NCBI GenBank assembly: GCA_958366985.1
Contig: CATXDC010000018.1
Location: 1-54,328, forward strand
Direction of reading: 5' to 3'
DNA from: an uncultured Oscillospiraceae bacterium
GTDB lineage: Bacteria; Bacillota; Clostridia; Oscillospirales; Acutalibacteraceae
Length of the DNA stretch: 54,328 bases
Part shown: piece by piece, positions 40,171 through 48,509 of the stretch
Layout of the letters: each line of letters opens with the position of its first letter
How positions within the stretch are numbered: position 1 is the first letter of the stretch
Made by a program: the position numbers and the translations under genes
Notes under the pieces: generated by a model
Told to the model about the DNA's origin: nothing
Seen by the model: the letters and a program-made list of their open reading frames with translations, nothing else
The model's database searches: none

Positions 40171-41400
40171 ATGAGAAAAGCAGTAAAAATTACCGCAGCA
40201 GGTATTTCTGTTTTAACAATTCTGATTTTAATTTTAATAACATTGGCATATTATTTTTTGCCCTCAAGTTATTTTGTCACAAACGAAAGCAATATTACCA
40301 TAAGGAATATATATTCCATAAGCTGTTTTGATGAAAGCGGAAATCCGGTAAATTCCTCCGGGGAAACGCCCAGGGAAAAAACGACTCAGGAAAATATTAC
40401 TTTATTTAATGTAATTCCCGTAAAATCCGCTCAGGTTACCAGAATACAGAGAAAGTATGTAATGCCTGGCGGAGATATTTTTGGAATACGTCTTTATACA
40501 AGCGGCGTCATGATTGTCGGAATGCAGGATATCGTGACAGCAAAGGGAAGTGTAAATCCAGCGGAAAAAGCAGGACTGCAAATAGGAGATATTATCACCC
40601 ATGTTAATAAGGAGCCGGTAAATAAAAATACAGACGTAATGCGACTTTTTGAAAGTTCCGACGGCAAAGGGATAAATATAGATTATGTAAGGGGAGAAAA
40701 ATCCTATTTCACTGTTTTATATCCTCAGCTTTCAAAGGACGACAATAAATACAGAGCTGGACTTTGGGTGCGTGACAGCACTGCGGGAATAGGAACAATG
40801 ACATACTACGATGATGAAAACAATATATTTGCAGGTTTGGGACACGGAATCTGCGATGTAGACACAGGGGAAATAATGCCTCTTCTAGGCGGGGATATAG
40901 TTGAAGCCGTTGTAAACAGCTGTGCCAAAGGCAGCGAGGGAACACCGGGTGAACTCATAGGCGCATTCAGCGGAGCCGTAACAGGAAATCTTGTTTTAAA
41001 TACAGCAGCCGGAATTTACGGAAATACAATAGGTGAAGTTAAAAAAGCAAATTCTGAAAAAGTTCCCGTTGCAACAAAGCAGGAGGTACAGTCAGGCAAA
41101 GCATATATTATTTCTACCATAGACGGAAAAACTCCTGAAAAGTTTGAGGTGGAAGTGAAAAAGATTTTTGCAGGGGATTCAGGATATAAAAACATGGTGG
41201 TAAAGGTTACCGACAGCCGGCTTATTGAAAAGACCGGAGGAATAGTTCAGGGTATGAGCGGAAGTCCCATAATACAAAACGGTATGCTCATAGGAGCTGT
41301 TACTCACGTCTTTGTCAATGATCCATTGCAGGGATATGGCATATATGCTGAAAAAATGATAGAAATTTCAGATACCTTGACCGATAAATCTGCTGATTAA
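40171..41400 (+). CDS. spoIVB: SpoIVB peptidase
   Basis: 409 residues, AAGGAGG upstream. In sporulation this serine peptidase is secreted from the forespore into the intermembrane space and cleaves SpoIVFA, which triggers pro-sigma-K processing. Here: one membrane segment at about 7-30; a PDZ domain at about 100-190 (VNPAEKAGLQIGDIITHVN); and the S55 peptidase domain with His225 in GLGHGICDVDTG and Ser365 in GMSGSPIIQNG, matching the His236/Ser378 pair known in Bacillus subtilis. It stands directly upstream of spo0A, the order conserved in Bacilli and Clostridia. Confidence 0.96.
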   Translation: MRKAVKITAAGISVLTILILILITLAYYFLPSSYFVTNESNITIRNIYSISCFDESGNPVNSSGETPREKTTQENITLFNVIPVKSAQVTRIQRKYVMPGGDIFGIRLYTSGVMIVGMQDIVTAKGSVNPAEKAGLQIGDIITHVNKEPVNKNTDVMRLFESSDGKGINIDYVRGEKSYFTVLYPQLSKDDNKYRAGLWVRDSTAGIGTMTYYDDENNIFAGLGHGICDVDTGEIMPLLGGDIVEAVVNSCAKGSEGTPGELIGAFSGAVTGNLVLNTAAGIYGNTIGEVKKANSEKVPVATKQEVQSGKAYIISTIDGKTPEKFEVEVKKIFAGDSGYKNMVVKVTDSRLIEKTGGIVQGMSGSPIIQNGMLIGAVTHVFVNDPLQGYGIYAEKMIEISDTLTDKSAD

Positions 41401-41473
41401 AGTTCCACAAGGACGCAATTAAAGGCAAAACCAACTGTTTTGGAAAAAATTACCATTTTTTGCCAAAAACCTA

Positions 41474-41502
41474 TTGCCAATAAATGGAATGAATGGTAAA
41501 AT
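41474..41502 (+). promoter_or_regulatory. Candidate vegetative promoter of spo0A
   Basis: TTGCCA (41474-41479), 17 bp, TAAAAT (41497-41502), 31 bp before the start. I found no clear sigma-H promoter or TGTCGAA 0A-box in the 133-bp gap. Confidence 0.55.
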
Positions 41503-41533
41503 ATGGTAGAACAAAAAACGGAGGTTTTGAAAA

Positions 41534-42307
41534 ATGGAAAAGACAATGAAAATTATGATTGCGGAAGACGGAACAGAATTTGGAAAGAATTGCAGCAGTG
41601 TATTAAGAGCAGAGGGCTTTGACGTTTCTATGATTGCCAAAGACGGAATGCTTGTAATAGAGCGCATTAATGAAATAAAGCCGGACGTGCTTATTATGGA
41701 CAGCTTTATGCCTCATGTTGACGGCTTGGGAGTCCTTTCAAAAATCAGGGAAATGAGACTTGAGAAAAAGCCTGTAATTATGCTTATGTCCAGTGTGGAT
41801 AATTCTGAATTTGAAAAGGAAGTAATTGCAGCCGGAGCAGATTATTATTTCATCAAGCCTTTTGATGCAGATATGCTTGCACAGAGAATTAAGCAGATTA
41901 CTGCATGGAAGAACCGCAATATGAAAAACGAAATAACAGAAATGAGCGGAACAGATGATCTTGAGGTTATAGTATCCGAGATAATGCATCAGATAGGTGT
42001 TCCGGCCCATATAAAGGGATATCAGTATCTCAGAACTGCTATTATCCTTTCAATCAGTGACAGGATGATGCTTGAATCTGTTACAAAAGTTCTTTATCCC
42101 ACTGTTGCGAAAATTTATAAAACCACTCCTTCACGTGTTGAAAGAGCAATCCGCCATGCAATCGAGGTTGCATGGGACAGAGGAGATGTTGACGTTCTCA
42201 GCTCATATTTCGGATATACTATTCAGAATACAAGAGGCAAGCCCACAAACAGTGAGTTTATTGCAATGATAAGCGACAAGCTGCGTTTGAAGCTTAAAAT
42301 TGCCTGA
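41534..42307 (+). CDS. spo0A: Sporulation master regulator Spo0A
   Basis: 257 residues, GGAGG 9 nt upstream. Phosphorylated Spo0A commits the cell to sporulation. Receiver domain at about 1-125 with phosphoacceptor Asp56 in IMDSFMPHVDG and the Lys in YFIKPFDAD; acidic pocket as AEDGTEF near the N-terminus. The DNA-binding domain has VSEIMHQIGVPAHIKGYQYLR and the nearly invariant Spo0A recognition helix TPSRVERAIRHAIEVAWDRG. Standard length. The transcript ends in a hairpin that overlaps the sigG ribosome binding site. Confidence 0.97.
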   Translation: MEKTMKIMIAEDGTEFGKNCSSVLRAEGFDVSMIAKDGMLVIERINEIKPDVLIMDSFMPHVDGLGVLSKIREMRLEKKPVIMLMSSVDNSEFEKEVIAAGADYYFIKPFDADMLAQRIKQITAWKNRNMKNEITEMSGTDDLEVIVSEIMHQIGVPAHIKGYQYLRTAIILSISDRMMLESVTKVLYPTVAKIYKTTPSRVERAIRHAIEVAWDRGDVDVLSSYFGYTIQNTRGKPTNSEFIAMISDKLRLKLKIA

Positions 42308-42334
42308 GTTATAAATTTTTCATTACTGAATTAA

Positions 42335-42385
42335 AAAACCTCCCGACGGTAATACTTTAGATGTAACGCCGTGGGAGGTTTTTTT
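42335..42385 (+). terminator. spo0A terminator hairpin that contains the sigG ribosome binding site
   Basis: Stem AAAACCTCCCGACGG (42335-42349) with CCGTGGGAGGTTTT (42369-42382), one bulged base, 19-nt loop, T7 tract. The GGGAGG of the 3' arm is also the Shine-Dalgarno site of sigG, whose ATG directly follows the T-run. Read-through RNA from spo0A would either terminate or have its sigG start masked. Confidence 0.8.
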
Positions 42386-43153
42386 ATGAAATTTAATAAA
42401 GTGGAGCTTTGCGGAGTCAACACTTCAAAGCTTAAGGTTCTGAAAGAAAAAGAAAAAATGGAGTTACTCAGGAAAATAAGGGAAGGGGATAAAAACGCAC
42501 GTAATGAGCTCATAAACGGAAATTTAAGGCTTGTTTTAAGTGTCATACAGCGTTTTACAAACAGAGGAGAAAACCTTGACGATCTTTTTCAGGTGGGATG
42601 CATCGGTCTCATAAAAGCCATAGATAATTTTGATGTAACTCAAAATGTACGTTTTTCCACTTATGCGGTTCCCATGATAATAGGAGAAATCAGGAGATAT
42701 CTGCGTGACAATAATTCCGTAAGGGTAAGCCGCTCCCTTCGTGATACCGCATATCACGCTATGCAGATAAAGGAACGCCTTACAAATGAAAATCAGAAAG
42801 AACCTACCGTAGAGGAAATAGCCAAAGAAATGAATATAAAAAAAGAAGAGGTTGTACTGGCTTTGGAAGCAATTGTGGAGCCGGTATCGCTGTATGAACC
42901 GTTATATAACGACGGAGGCGATACCATATATGTAATGGATCAGGTAGGCGACAGCAACAGCGACGACAACTGGATTGATGAAATAGTCTTTAAGCAGTCC
43001 ATTGAAAAGCTCAGCGACAGGGAGAAAAAGATACTTTCAATGAGATTCATGCAGGGCAAAACCCAGACTGAGGTTGCCAAAGAAATAGGAATATCCCAGG
43101 CGCAGGTTTCAAGGCTCGAAAAAAGTGCAATTAATAATATAAAGAATAAGTAA
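42386..43153 (+). CDS. sigG: RNA polymerase sporulation sigma factor sigma-G
   Basis: 255 residues from the ATG at 42386, with GGGAGG 7 nt upstream; a GTG 15 nt earlier lies on that site. Directs late forespore transcription. The N-terminus MKFNKVELCGVNTSKL matches the Bacillus sigma-G opening NKVEICGVDTSKL. Region 2 reads LVLSVIQRFTNRGENLDDLFQVGCIGL and FSTYAVPMIIGEIRRYLRDNN, and region 4 has TQTEVAKEIGISQAQVSRLEK. No pro-sequence. The usual upstream spoIIGA-sigE pair is absent; it follows spo0A instead. Confidence 0.95.
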   Translation: MKFNKVELCGVNTSKLKVLKEKEKMELLRKIREGDKNARNELINGNLRLVLSVIQRFTNRGENLDDLFQVGCIGLIKAIDNFDVTQNVRFSTYAVPMIIGEIRRYLRDNNSVRVSRSLRDTAYHAMQIKERLTNENQKEPTVEEIAKEMNIKKEEVVLALEAIVEPVSLYEPLYNDGGDTIYVMDQVGDSNSDDNWIDEIVFKQSIEKLSDREKKILSMRFMQGKTQTEVAKEIGISQAQVSRLEKSAINNIKNK

Positions 43154-43155
43154 AA

Positions 43156-43191
43156 AAAGAGCTGACTGAAAACAAATTCAGTTAGCTCTTT
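43156..43191 (+). terminator. Terminator of sigG
   Basis: 15-bp stem with one mismatch or wobble (AAAGAGCTGACTGAA with its complement), 6-nt loop, T-run. It may also serve the convergent glycosidase gene. Confidence 0.75.
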
Positions 43192-43214
43192 TAAAGTTTA
43201 AAGATTCAAATTAA

Positions 43215-45188
43215 TTACAAAGTTATTTCGATGCTGTCACCGATTTTGATAGTCATATCTTCTTTTCCGGAAACAGATACAGTATAGCTGTCACTGTTGC
43301 GGGTAACTTTTATGTTTATCTCTTTTCCGCAAAGTTTAATGTTATCTATTTCGGTGAAATCCCAGCAATCCGGAAGAGAGGGCTTAAGTATAAATTTATT
43401 AAAGCCGACAGGTCTTATTCCTAAAATACCCTCGGAGAAAATTCTTAAATACAGTCCGCTTTCAGCAGAAAGCTGAGCCTGATTTCCCTCGGGATATGCT
43501 TCAACAGCATATGGAATGTGATTTCCGAGAAGTCTTGCCTTTGAATAGGCAGAGAGCAGCTCATGACTGCGGTTTGCTTCTCCGCAGTTGAAAAGTCCTC
43601 TGAGAGCATAAAGGGTGGAGCGATCCCAGAAGGTCTTTTCTCCGCTTCTTGTTACAAGACCTTCCTCCATTCTCAGTTTATCTGAGAACAGAGCATCGGC
43701 AGTACCCTTGGCCTTATCAAAAATTCCTACGGTGAGGGGCATGCATATCCAGGAGCGAAGACGTTTTTCCTCTTTGCAGTATCTGTATGTATCATATCCC
43801 TCAACATCTGCTTCAAAGTAATTCTTTATGCCGTCTCTGATAACCTGCGCTTTGTTTCTGTAGTATTCGGCGTCGGAGCTTCTTCCTTTTTCCTCAAGAA
43901 TATATGAAAAGCTCAGAAGTGCATCATAAGCAATGCATGATGTGGTAAGGTTTGCCTTTCCGCTTTCAAAGCGGTTTTCGAGCTCGTCGCTGTCACTTGC
44001 AACAACATTGTTTTCATTTATCTGTGAAACTGTAAAATCGGCGCAGTCCTTTATAGCGTCAATAAATTCATCTGCAAGGTTTTCATCTCCTGAGGACAGA
44101 ACAAATCTTGAAGCTCCGTATGCGTACATTGCGCTGTCGCCTCTATCCTTTGCTCCGTGCCATATACCGTCACCTTCGGAAATGATGCTTGTTATAAGCG
44201 CTTTATCAGGTGAAATGTATTTCTTGTAAAGGTTATAGCAGTTTACAGACTGCTCAAAGCCTGTTTTGTATCCGAGATATCCGAAAAGCGGGTTAACGTA
44301 TTCGCACTGGTCGTTTGTCCAAAGTGCTGCATAGTATCCGCCGCCTCCTGGTGAATGCATAAGTCCGTTTTTGGTTTTATATATGCTTTCACAGGCTCTT
44401 ATCTTTGCAAAACGGCACATTGCGTTTATTGTATCGTCTGGTGTTTTAATTACCATTTTATTGTCAAGATCAGCTATCATGTCAAGACGCATCTGAAGCT
44501 GTTTTTCGCCGTCCACTTTTAAAGTGGGAGTATCAAGATTTGTTCCGCAATAGAAAGCAAAGAATGTGTTGTTTTCTCCGCTTTTGAGCTCGAATTCGTT
44601 TTCGTTTACCGTACAATAAAGCTTGTACTGCTTTCTCTCATAACCGTATCTTTTGGGAGTGACAAATTCTTTGTCGTTATTTATGCAGCTTACTGTTACA
44701 GACTTTTCGCTGTCGTTTTTTACAGTTATTTTTTCAACTAGACATGGAGCGTCAGGAGCAGTGAAAAGCTCTCTCTTTACTGAAATATCTCCAATGACAG
44801 ACTTTATTGTAAGAATTCCGTTAAAAATAAATCTTCTGACTTTTTCGGGCGGCTTCTTATTATCAACCTCAAAAGTAACACCGCAGAAATTATGATCCTG
44901 GCTTGAATGTGTTTTGTTAGGATACATTCTTAAAGTCGGGAATACAGTATGGCGCATGATTTTAAGACATCCGCTGTTGTCGTGACCGTAGCTTATTATA
45001 CTCGAACAGTAAAAGCCGGACATTTCAATATGATTTCCGTATTCCTGATTTTCTTTTGCATTGTAAACTATGCTGTTTCCGTCAAGGGAATGAAATGTTT
45101 CATTTTTCGCCTTTGGAATTTTAGCAAAGGATGCAAAAAAAGGTATTCTCGGTCTGGTTATATTTCCTTTAAGTAAACCTGATAACAT
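43215..45188 (-). CDS. Six-hairpin (alpha/alpha-6) glycosidase-like protein
   Basis: 657 residues. The first 260 are beta-rich (a super-sandwich domain). From about 265 a helical toroid follows with ALWTNDQCEYVNPLFGYLGY, SIISEGDGIWHGAKDRGDSAMYAYG and FWDRSTLYALRGL, and the chain ends in a small beta domain after ILGIRPVGFNKFILKPSLP. This order is that of clan GH-L/GH-Q and GH78/GH94-like six-hairpin enzymes. Candidate acidic residues are in WTNDQCE and SEGDG, but I cannot assign a GH family. There is no signal peptide, so it acts in the cytoplasm on imported oligosaccharides. It is flanked by sigG and sigK but on the opposite strand, so it is probably unrelated to sporulation. Confidence 0.75.
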   Translation of the reverse strand: MLSGLLKGNITRPRIPFFASFAKIPKAKNETFHSLDGNSIVYNAKENQEYGNHIEMSGFYCSSIISYGHDNSGCLKIMRHTVFPTLRMYPNKTHSSQDHNFCGVTFEVDNKKPPEKVRRFIFNGILTIKSVIGDISVKRELFTAPDAPCLVEKITVKNDSEKSVTVSCINNDKEFVTPKRYGYERKQYKLYCTVNENEFELKSGENNTFFAFYCGTNLDTPTLKVDGEKQLQMRLDMIADLDNKMVIKTPDDTINAMCRFAKIRACESIYKTKNGLMHSPGGGGYYAALWTNDQCEYVNPLFGYLGYKTGFEQSVNCYNLYKKYISPDKALITSIISEGDGIWHGAKDRGDSAMYAYGASRFVLSSGDENLADEFIDAIKDCADFTVSQINENNVVASDSDELENRFESGKANLTTSCIAYDALLSFSYILEEKGRSSDAEYYRNKAQVIRDGIKNYFEADVEGYDTYRYCKEEKRLRSWICMPLTVGIFDKAKGTADALFSDKLRMEEGLVTRSGEKTFWDRSTLYALRGLFNCGEANRSHELLSAYSKARLLGNHIPYAVEAYPEGNQAQLSAESGLYLRIFSEGILGIRPVGFNKFILKPSLPDCWDFTEIDNIKLCGKEINIKVTRNSDSYTVSVSGKEDMTIKIGDSIEITL

Positions 45189-45434
45189 ATATTACACCGT
45201 CCTCAAAATTAATTATAATCGCTGGATCAGCGATAAAGTCCTACAAAATTTAATATTTTTATAGGATTAATTTTCAAAAAAATTATATCATAATAAAAAT
45301 TTATATAACATGCGAAAAATAACACATTAATTTAGAAATTATATCAATTTTTGCATTTCTGGTTTATAGGGACGTGCAAACGAAAATTTTTATCGGCATA
45401 TATTTCATTAAAAGTATTTTAAGGAGGAATTTTT

Positions 45435-46136
45435 TTGTTTGCTGAACTTTTAAATTTGATGATAAGCAATCTCATCTATTTTGCTCTGCATCTATCGGGA
45501 CCAAGCTCATTTCCGAAACCGCTGTCTGCACAGAAAGAGCGGGAGTACCTGGAAATGGCACGGGGCGGAGATATGAATGCCCGTGAAAAACTTATTGAGC
45601 ACAATTTAAGGCTGGTGGCACACATAGTAAAAAAATATTATTCATCTTACAGTGAGCAGGATGACCTAATTTCCATTGGAACGATAGGACTCATTAAAGC
45701 GGTTGATAGCTTTAAATACGAAAAAGGAACACGTCTTGCTACATATGCAGCAAGATGTATAGAAAATGAAATACTTATGTATTTTCGCAATCAACGAAAA
45801 ACAGCCCAGGACGTTTATATAAGTGAACCCATTGATACTGACAGTGAGGGTAATCCTCTAACCCTCATGGATATTATAAGCGTAAACGACACTATTGCCG
45901 ATGATATAGATTTAAAAATGAAAACGCAAAAGCTTTATGAATACGTGTCAAAAATCCCGGATGAGAGGGAAAAGAGGATAATAATAAAGCGATACGGTCT
46001 GGACGGGAGAAAACCATTGACACAGCGAGAAATAGCTGCCGCTGAGTGTATTTCACGTTCATATGTATCCAGAATAGAGAAAAAAGTGCTCCATGATCTC
46101 AAGGTGCAGTTTATAAAAGCAGAAAAGAAAAAGTAA
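45435..46136 (+). CDS. sigK: RNA polymerase sporulation sigma factor sigma-K (pro-form)
   Basis: 233 residues. TTG start with AAGGAGG 7 nt upstream. Residues 1-24 or so (LLNLMISNLIYFALHL) are the hydrophobic pro-sequence that SpoIVFB removes in the mother cell after SpoIVB signalling. The mature part is classic: FPKPLSAQKEREYL, LIEHNLRLVAHIVKKYY, DLISIGTIGLIKAVDSF, LATYAARCIENEILMYFRN and the region 4 helix ISRSYVSRIEKK. The frame is continuous, with no skin-type element. No clear sigma-E promoter was found in the 246-bp gap upstream. Confidence 0.95.
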   Translation: MFAELLNLMISNLIYFALHLSGPSSFPKPLSAQKEREYLEMARGGDMNAREKLIEHNLRLVAHIVKKYYSSYSEQDDLISIGTIGLIKAVDSFKYEKGTRLATYAARCIENEILMYFRNQRKTAQDVYISEPIDTDSEGNPLTLMDIISVNDTIADDIDLKMKTQKLYEYVSKIPDEREKRIIIKRYGLDGRKPLTQREIAAAECISRSYVSRIEKKVLHDLKVQFIKAEKKK

Positions 46137-46149
46137 AGTTGTATATTCT

Positions 46150-46174
46150 AAGCAGTGGATTTTATCCACTGCTT
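46150..46174 (+). terminator. Terminator of sigK
   Basis: 11-bp perfect stem AAGCAGTGGAT and complement, 3-nt loop, T-run. Confidence 0.85.
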
Positions 46175-46221
46175 TTTAAATATGAAATATAAATTTAAAA
46201 AGTTATTTGTTTAATAAAACA

Positions 46222-46254
46222 CGACATACAGTTGTCGTATTTATGTGTTATAAT
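46222..46254 (+). promoter_or_regulatory. Promoter and operator of the WYL regulator
   Basis: Operator CGACATACAGTTGTCG (46222-46237), a GACA-N6-TGTC palindrome. An extended -10, TGTTATAAT, has TATAAT at 46249-46254. The palindrome sits over the expected -35 position, so the bound regulator should block or replace -35 contacts. Confidence 0.75.
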
Positions 46255-46281
46255 TCATTTAAACAAGAAAGGAAAACGGCT

Positions 46282-47190
46282 ATGAAGATAGACAGGCTTA
46301 TAGGTATTCTTTCTATTCTGCTTCAGAATGAAAAGATAACTGCTCCATACCTTGCGGAAAAATTTGAAGTATCACGCAGAACGATTAATCGAGATATTGA
46401 AAATCTGTGCAAAGCGGGTATTCCGATAGTTACTTCACCGGGATATGGTGGCGGAATTTCAATAATGGACGGTTATAAAGTTGACAGTACTTTGCTTACA
46501 TCAGCGGATATGCAGACAATCTTAGCGGGTTTACGCAGTCTTGACAGTGTGAGCGGAACGAATCAGGTTTCACTGCTAATGGAGAAATTATCAGCAGGAG
46601 CTTCTTCATTAATATCAGGTGGACAAAATATTTTAATTGATCTTTCCTCTTGGTATAAGGAATCCCTTGCACCAAAGATTGAAAAAATACGGGATGCTAT
46701 GGATAATCATAAAATTCTTTCATTCAAGTATTACGCTTCAAAAGGAGAAAGTCAGAGGATGATTGAGCCCTATTATCTGCTTTTCAGATGGTCAAGCTGG
46801 TACGTATGGGGATACTGTAAAGATCGCAATGATTACAGGCTTTTTAAGCTTAATCGCATGGAAAATCTTGCTGTGGGCGAAGTTTTCAGTTCACGTTCTG
46901 CACCGCTTCCGGATATATCAAATGAAAGAATTTTTCCGCATATTTATCAGGTGAAGGCGATTGTTAAAAAAGAATATAAGTGGCGACTTATTGAAGAGTA
47001 CGGTAAAGATAGTTTTACAGAACAATCTGACGGGAATCTACTATTTTCCTTTGGATTTACCGATGAAGAAAGTATATTGAGCTGGATACTATCTTTCAGA
47101 GGAGGAGCAGAACTTCTGAGCCCTGAGTATCTGCGTAAATCTTTGCAAAAATTAGGAGAAAAATTAGAAAAACAATATAACAATTCATGA
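46282..47190 (+). CDS. HTH/WYL-domain transcriptional regulator (YafY type)
   Basis: 302 residues from the ATG at 46282, AAAGGA upstream; the longer frame overlaps the promoter. DeoR-like winged helix at about 3-60 with SRRTINRDIENLCKAGIPIVT, then GYGGGISIMDGYKV. The WYL domain lies at about 135-220 (LSFKYYASKGESQRMIEPYYLLFRWSSWYVWGYC), then the WCX extension. WYL domains bind nucleotides or other small ligands. Identical core operators occur at its own promoter and before the next gene, so it probably controls both. Confidence 0.9.
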   Translation: MKIDRLIGILSILLQNEKITAPYLAEKFEVSRRTINRDIENLCKAGIPIVTSPGYGGGISIMDGYKVDSTLLTSADMQTILAGLRSLDSVSGTNQVSLLMEKLSAGASSLISGGQNILIDLSSWYKESLAPKIEKIRDAMDNHKILSFKYYASKGESQRMIEPYYLLFRWSSWYVWGYCKDRNDYRLFKLNRMENLAVGEVFSSRSAPLPDISNERIFPHIYQVKAIVKKEYKWRLIEEYGKDSFTEQSDGNLLFSFGFTDEESILSWILSFRGGAELLSPEYLRKSLQKLGEKLEKQYNNS

Positions 47191-47221
47191 CATACAGTTG
47201 TCACGTTGCTCCTGATACAAT
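47188..47221 (+). promoter_or_regulatory. Second copy of the WYL operator, before the GyrI-like operon
   Basis: TGACATACAGTTGTCA (47188-47203) shares the 14-bp core GACATACAGTTGTC with the site at 46222. It overlaps the regulator's stop codon. A -10-like TACAAT (47216-47221) lies at nearly the same distance as in the first promoter. Confidence 0.75.
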
Positions 47222-47251
47222 TGATATAACAACAGTAAAGGAGTAAATGTT

Positions 47252-47728
47252 ATGAATTATGAAATTGTAAATGTCAAAGAAAAAATTGTTGCAGGAATAG
47301 CTGTGAGAACAAACAATAGTTCACTGGATATGACAAATGCTATCGGCAATTTATGGAAACGCTTTTATGAAGAAGATGTTTATGCAGATATCCCAAATAA
47401 AATTTCACCAAAGGTACTTGGTGTATATACGGATTATGAAAACAACGAAAAAGGCGAATACACTTTTTTGACATGCTGTGCAGTAAGTGAAAAGCCAATG
47501 GATAAGCGATTAACTGTACTTAAAATTCCGGCAGGCCATTATGTGAAATTTACAGTTAAAGGTGATGTGAATAAAGCGGTATCTGAGGTGTGGCAAGCCG
47601 TGTGGAAACTTGATTTGCCAAGATCTTTTGTGTGTGATTTTGAAGAGTATCAAAACTCTGATATGACAAATGCAGAAATAAACCTTTATATAGGATTGAA
47701 AGAGGGATTACAATGTCTTCAAGCATAG
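47252..47728 (+). CDS. GyrI-like/AraC effector-binding domain protein
   Basis: 158 residues, AAAGGAG upstream. A stand-alone GyrI-like domain: IVNVKEKIVAGIAVRTNN opens it, GVYTDYENNEKGEYTFLTCCAV and LKIPAGHYVKFTVKGD form the ligand barrel, and WKLDLPRSFVCDFEEY closes it. These domains bind hydrophobic or cationic drugs; some act as drug sinks or hydrolases. First gene of a four-gene run under the WYL operator. The ligand is unknown. Confidence 0.85.
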   Translation: MNYEIVNVKEKIVAGIAVRTNNSSLDMTNAIGNLWKRFYEEDVYADIPNKISPKVLGVYTDYENNEKGEYTFLTCCAVSEKPMDKRLTVLKIPAGHYVKFTVKGDVNKAVSEVWQAVWKLDLPRSFVCDFEEYQNSDMTNAEINLYIGLKEGLQCLQA

Positions 47729-48036
47729 ACTTTGTTCAATACGTAGCTGAACAGATGAGCGGTGCAGGAGAAATAACATACCGCAAAATGTTTGGGGAAT
47801 ATGGCCTGTATTGTAACGGAGTATTTTTTGCAGTAATATGTGATGACCAGTTATTTATAAAAATAACCGAGGCCGGAGAAAAACTTTTTCCCACTCTTCG
47901 GAAAGTTCCGCCCTATGACGGAGCAAAAAATTCCTTTTTAATTGAAGATATTGACAATAGACAAAAGCTTACCGAATTTGTTACAGTAACCTGTCTTGCT
48001 CTTTCGGAGAAGCCAAAAAAGAAAAGGAGAAACTGA
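47713..48036 (+). CDS. TfoX/Sxy N-terminal domain protein
   Basis: 107 residues, overlapping the GyrI-like gene by 16 bp; AGAGGG lies 6 nt before the ATG. TfoX N-domain pattern: ITYRKMFGEYGLYCNGVFFAVICDDQLFIKI and PPYDGAKNSFLIEDIDNRQKL. TfoX in proteobacteria controls competence; in Firmicutes the single-domain form is of unknown role and often occurs near drug-resistance-type genes. The C-terminal KPKKKRRN is strongly basic. Confidence 0.88.
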   Translation: MSSSIDFVQYVAEQMSGAGEITYRKMFGEYGLYCNGVFFAVICDDQLFIKITEAGEKLFPTLRKVPPYDGAKNSFLIEDIDNRQKLTEFVTVTCLALSEKPKKKRRN

Positions 48037-48037
48037 A

Positions 48038-48496
48038 ATGAAAATGAAAAATCCACTTATTGTAGTAAAAGATATGGAAAAATCCAAAGAATTTTACAGA
48101 GAGGTTTTAGGTCTGAGAGTTATTTCTGATTTGGGAGCCAATGCGGTTTTAACCGGTGGCTTGGCTTTGCAGAGTGAAGAAAGCTGGAAAGACTTTATTG
48201 GCAAAGAACTTTCCTTTGGCGGTAATGATAGCGAAATTTATTTCGAAGAGGATAACTTTGATGACTTTGCGGAAAGACTTGAAAAAGTAAGCGGTATCGA
48301 ATATGTTCATCCTGTAAAAGAACACAGATGGGGACAGAGGGTGGTGCGTTTTTATGACCTGGACAAGCATGTTATTGAAGTGGGAGAAAATATGAAATTT
48401 GTCTGTAAACGTTTTGCCGACAGTGGAATGACTAACGAAGAGATTGCGGAAAGAATGGATGTTCCTGTAAAAATGGTTAATGCGTATCTTCGTTAA
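48038..48496 (+). CDS. VOC (glyoxalase/bleomycin-resistance) family protein
   Basis: 152 residues from the ATG at 48038, AAGGAG 8 nt upstream; the longer frame from 47996 overlaps the previous gene. Opens MKMKNPLIVVKDMEKSKEFYREVLGL, the standard VOC start; WGQRVVRFYDLDKHVIEVGE is the C-terminal strand. About 30 extra residues at the end (SGMTNEEIAERMDVPVKMVNAYL) look like a small helix-turn-helix-type helical tail. It might bind or modify a drug or metabolite. It starts directly after the TfoX stop. Confidence 0.88.
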   Translation: MKMKNPLIVVKDMEKSKEFYREVLGLRVISDLGANAVLTGGLALQSEESWKDFIGKELSFGGNDSEIYFEEDNFDDFAERLEKVSGIEYVHPVKEHRWGQRVVRFYDLDKHVIEVGENMKFVCKRFADSGMTNEEIAERMDVPVKMVNAYLR

Positions 48497-48509
48497 GGAG
48501 CGGGATAAA

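Noticed and set aside
45435..46136. Skin-like element interrupting sigK
   Set aside because: The sigK frame is continuous from pro-sequence to C-terminus.
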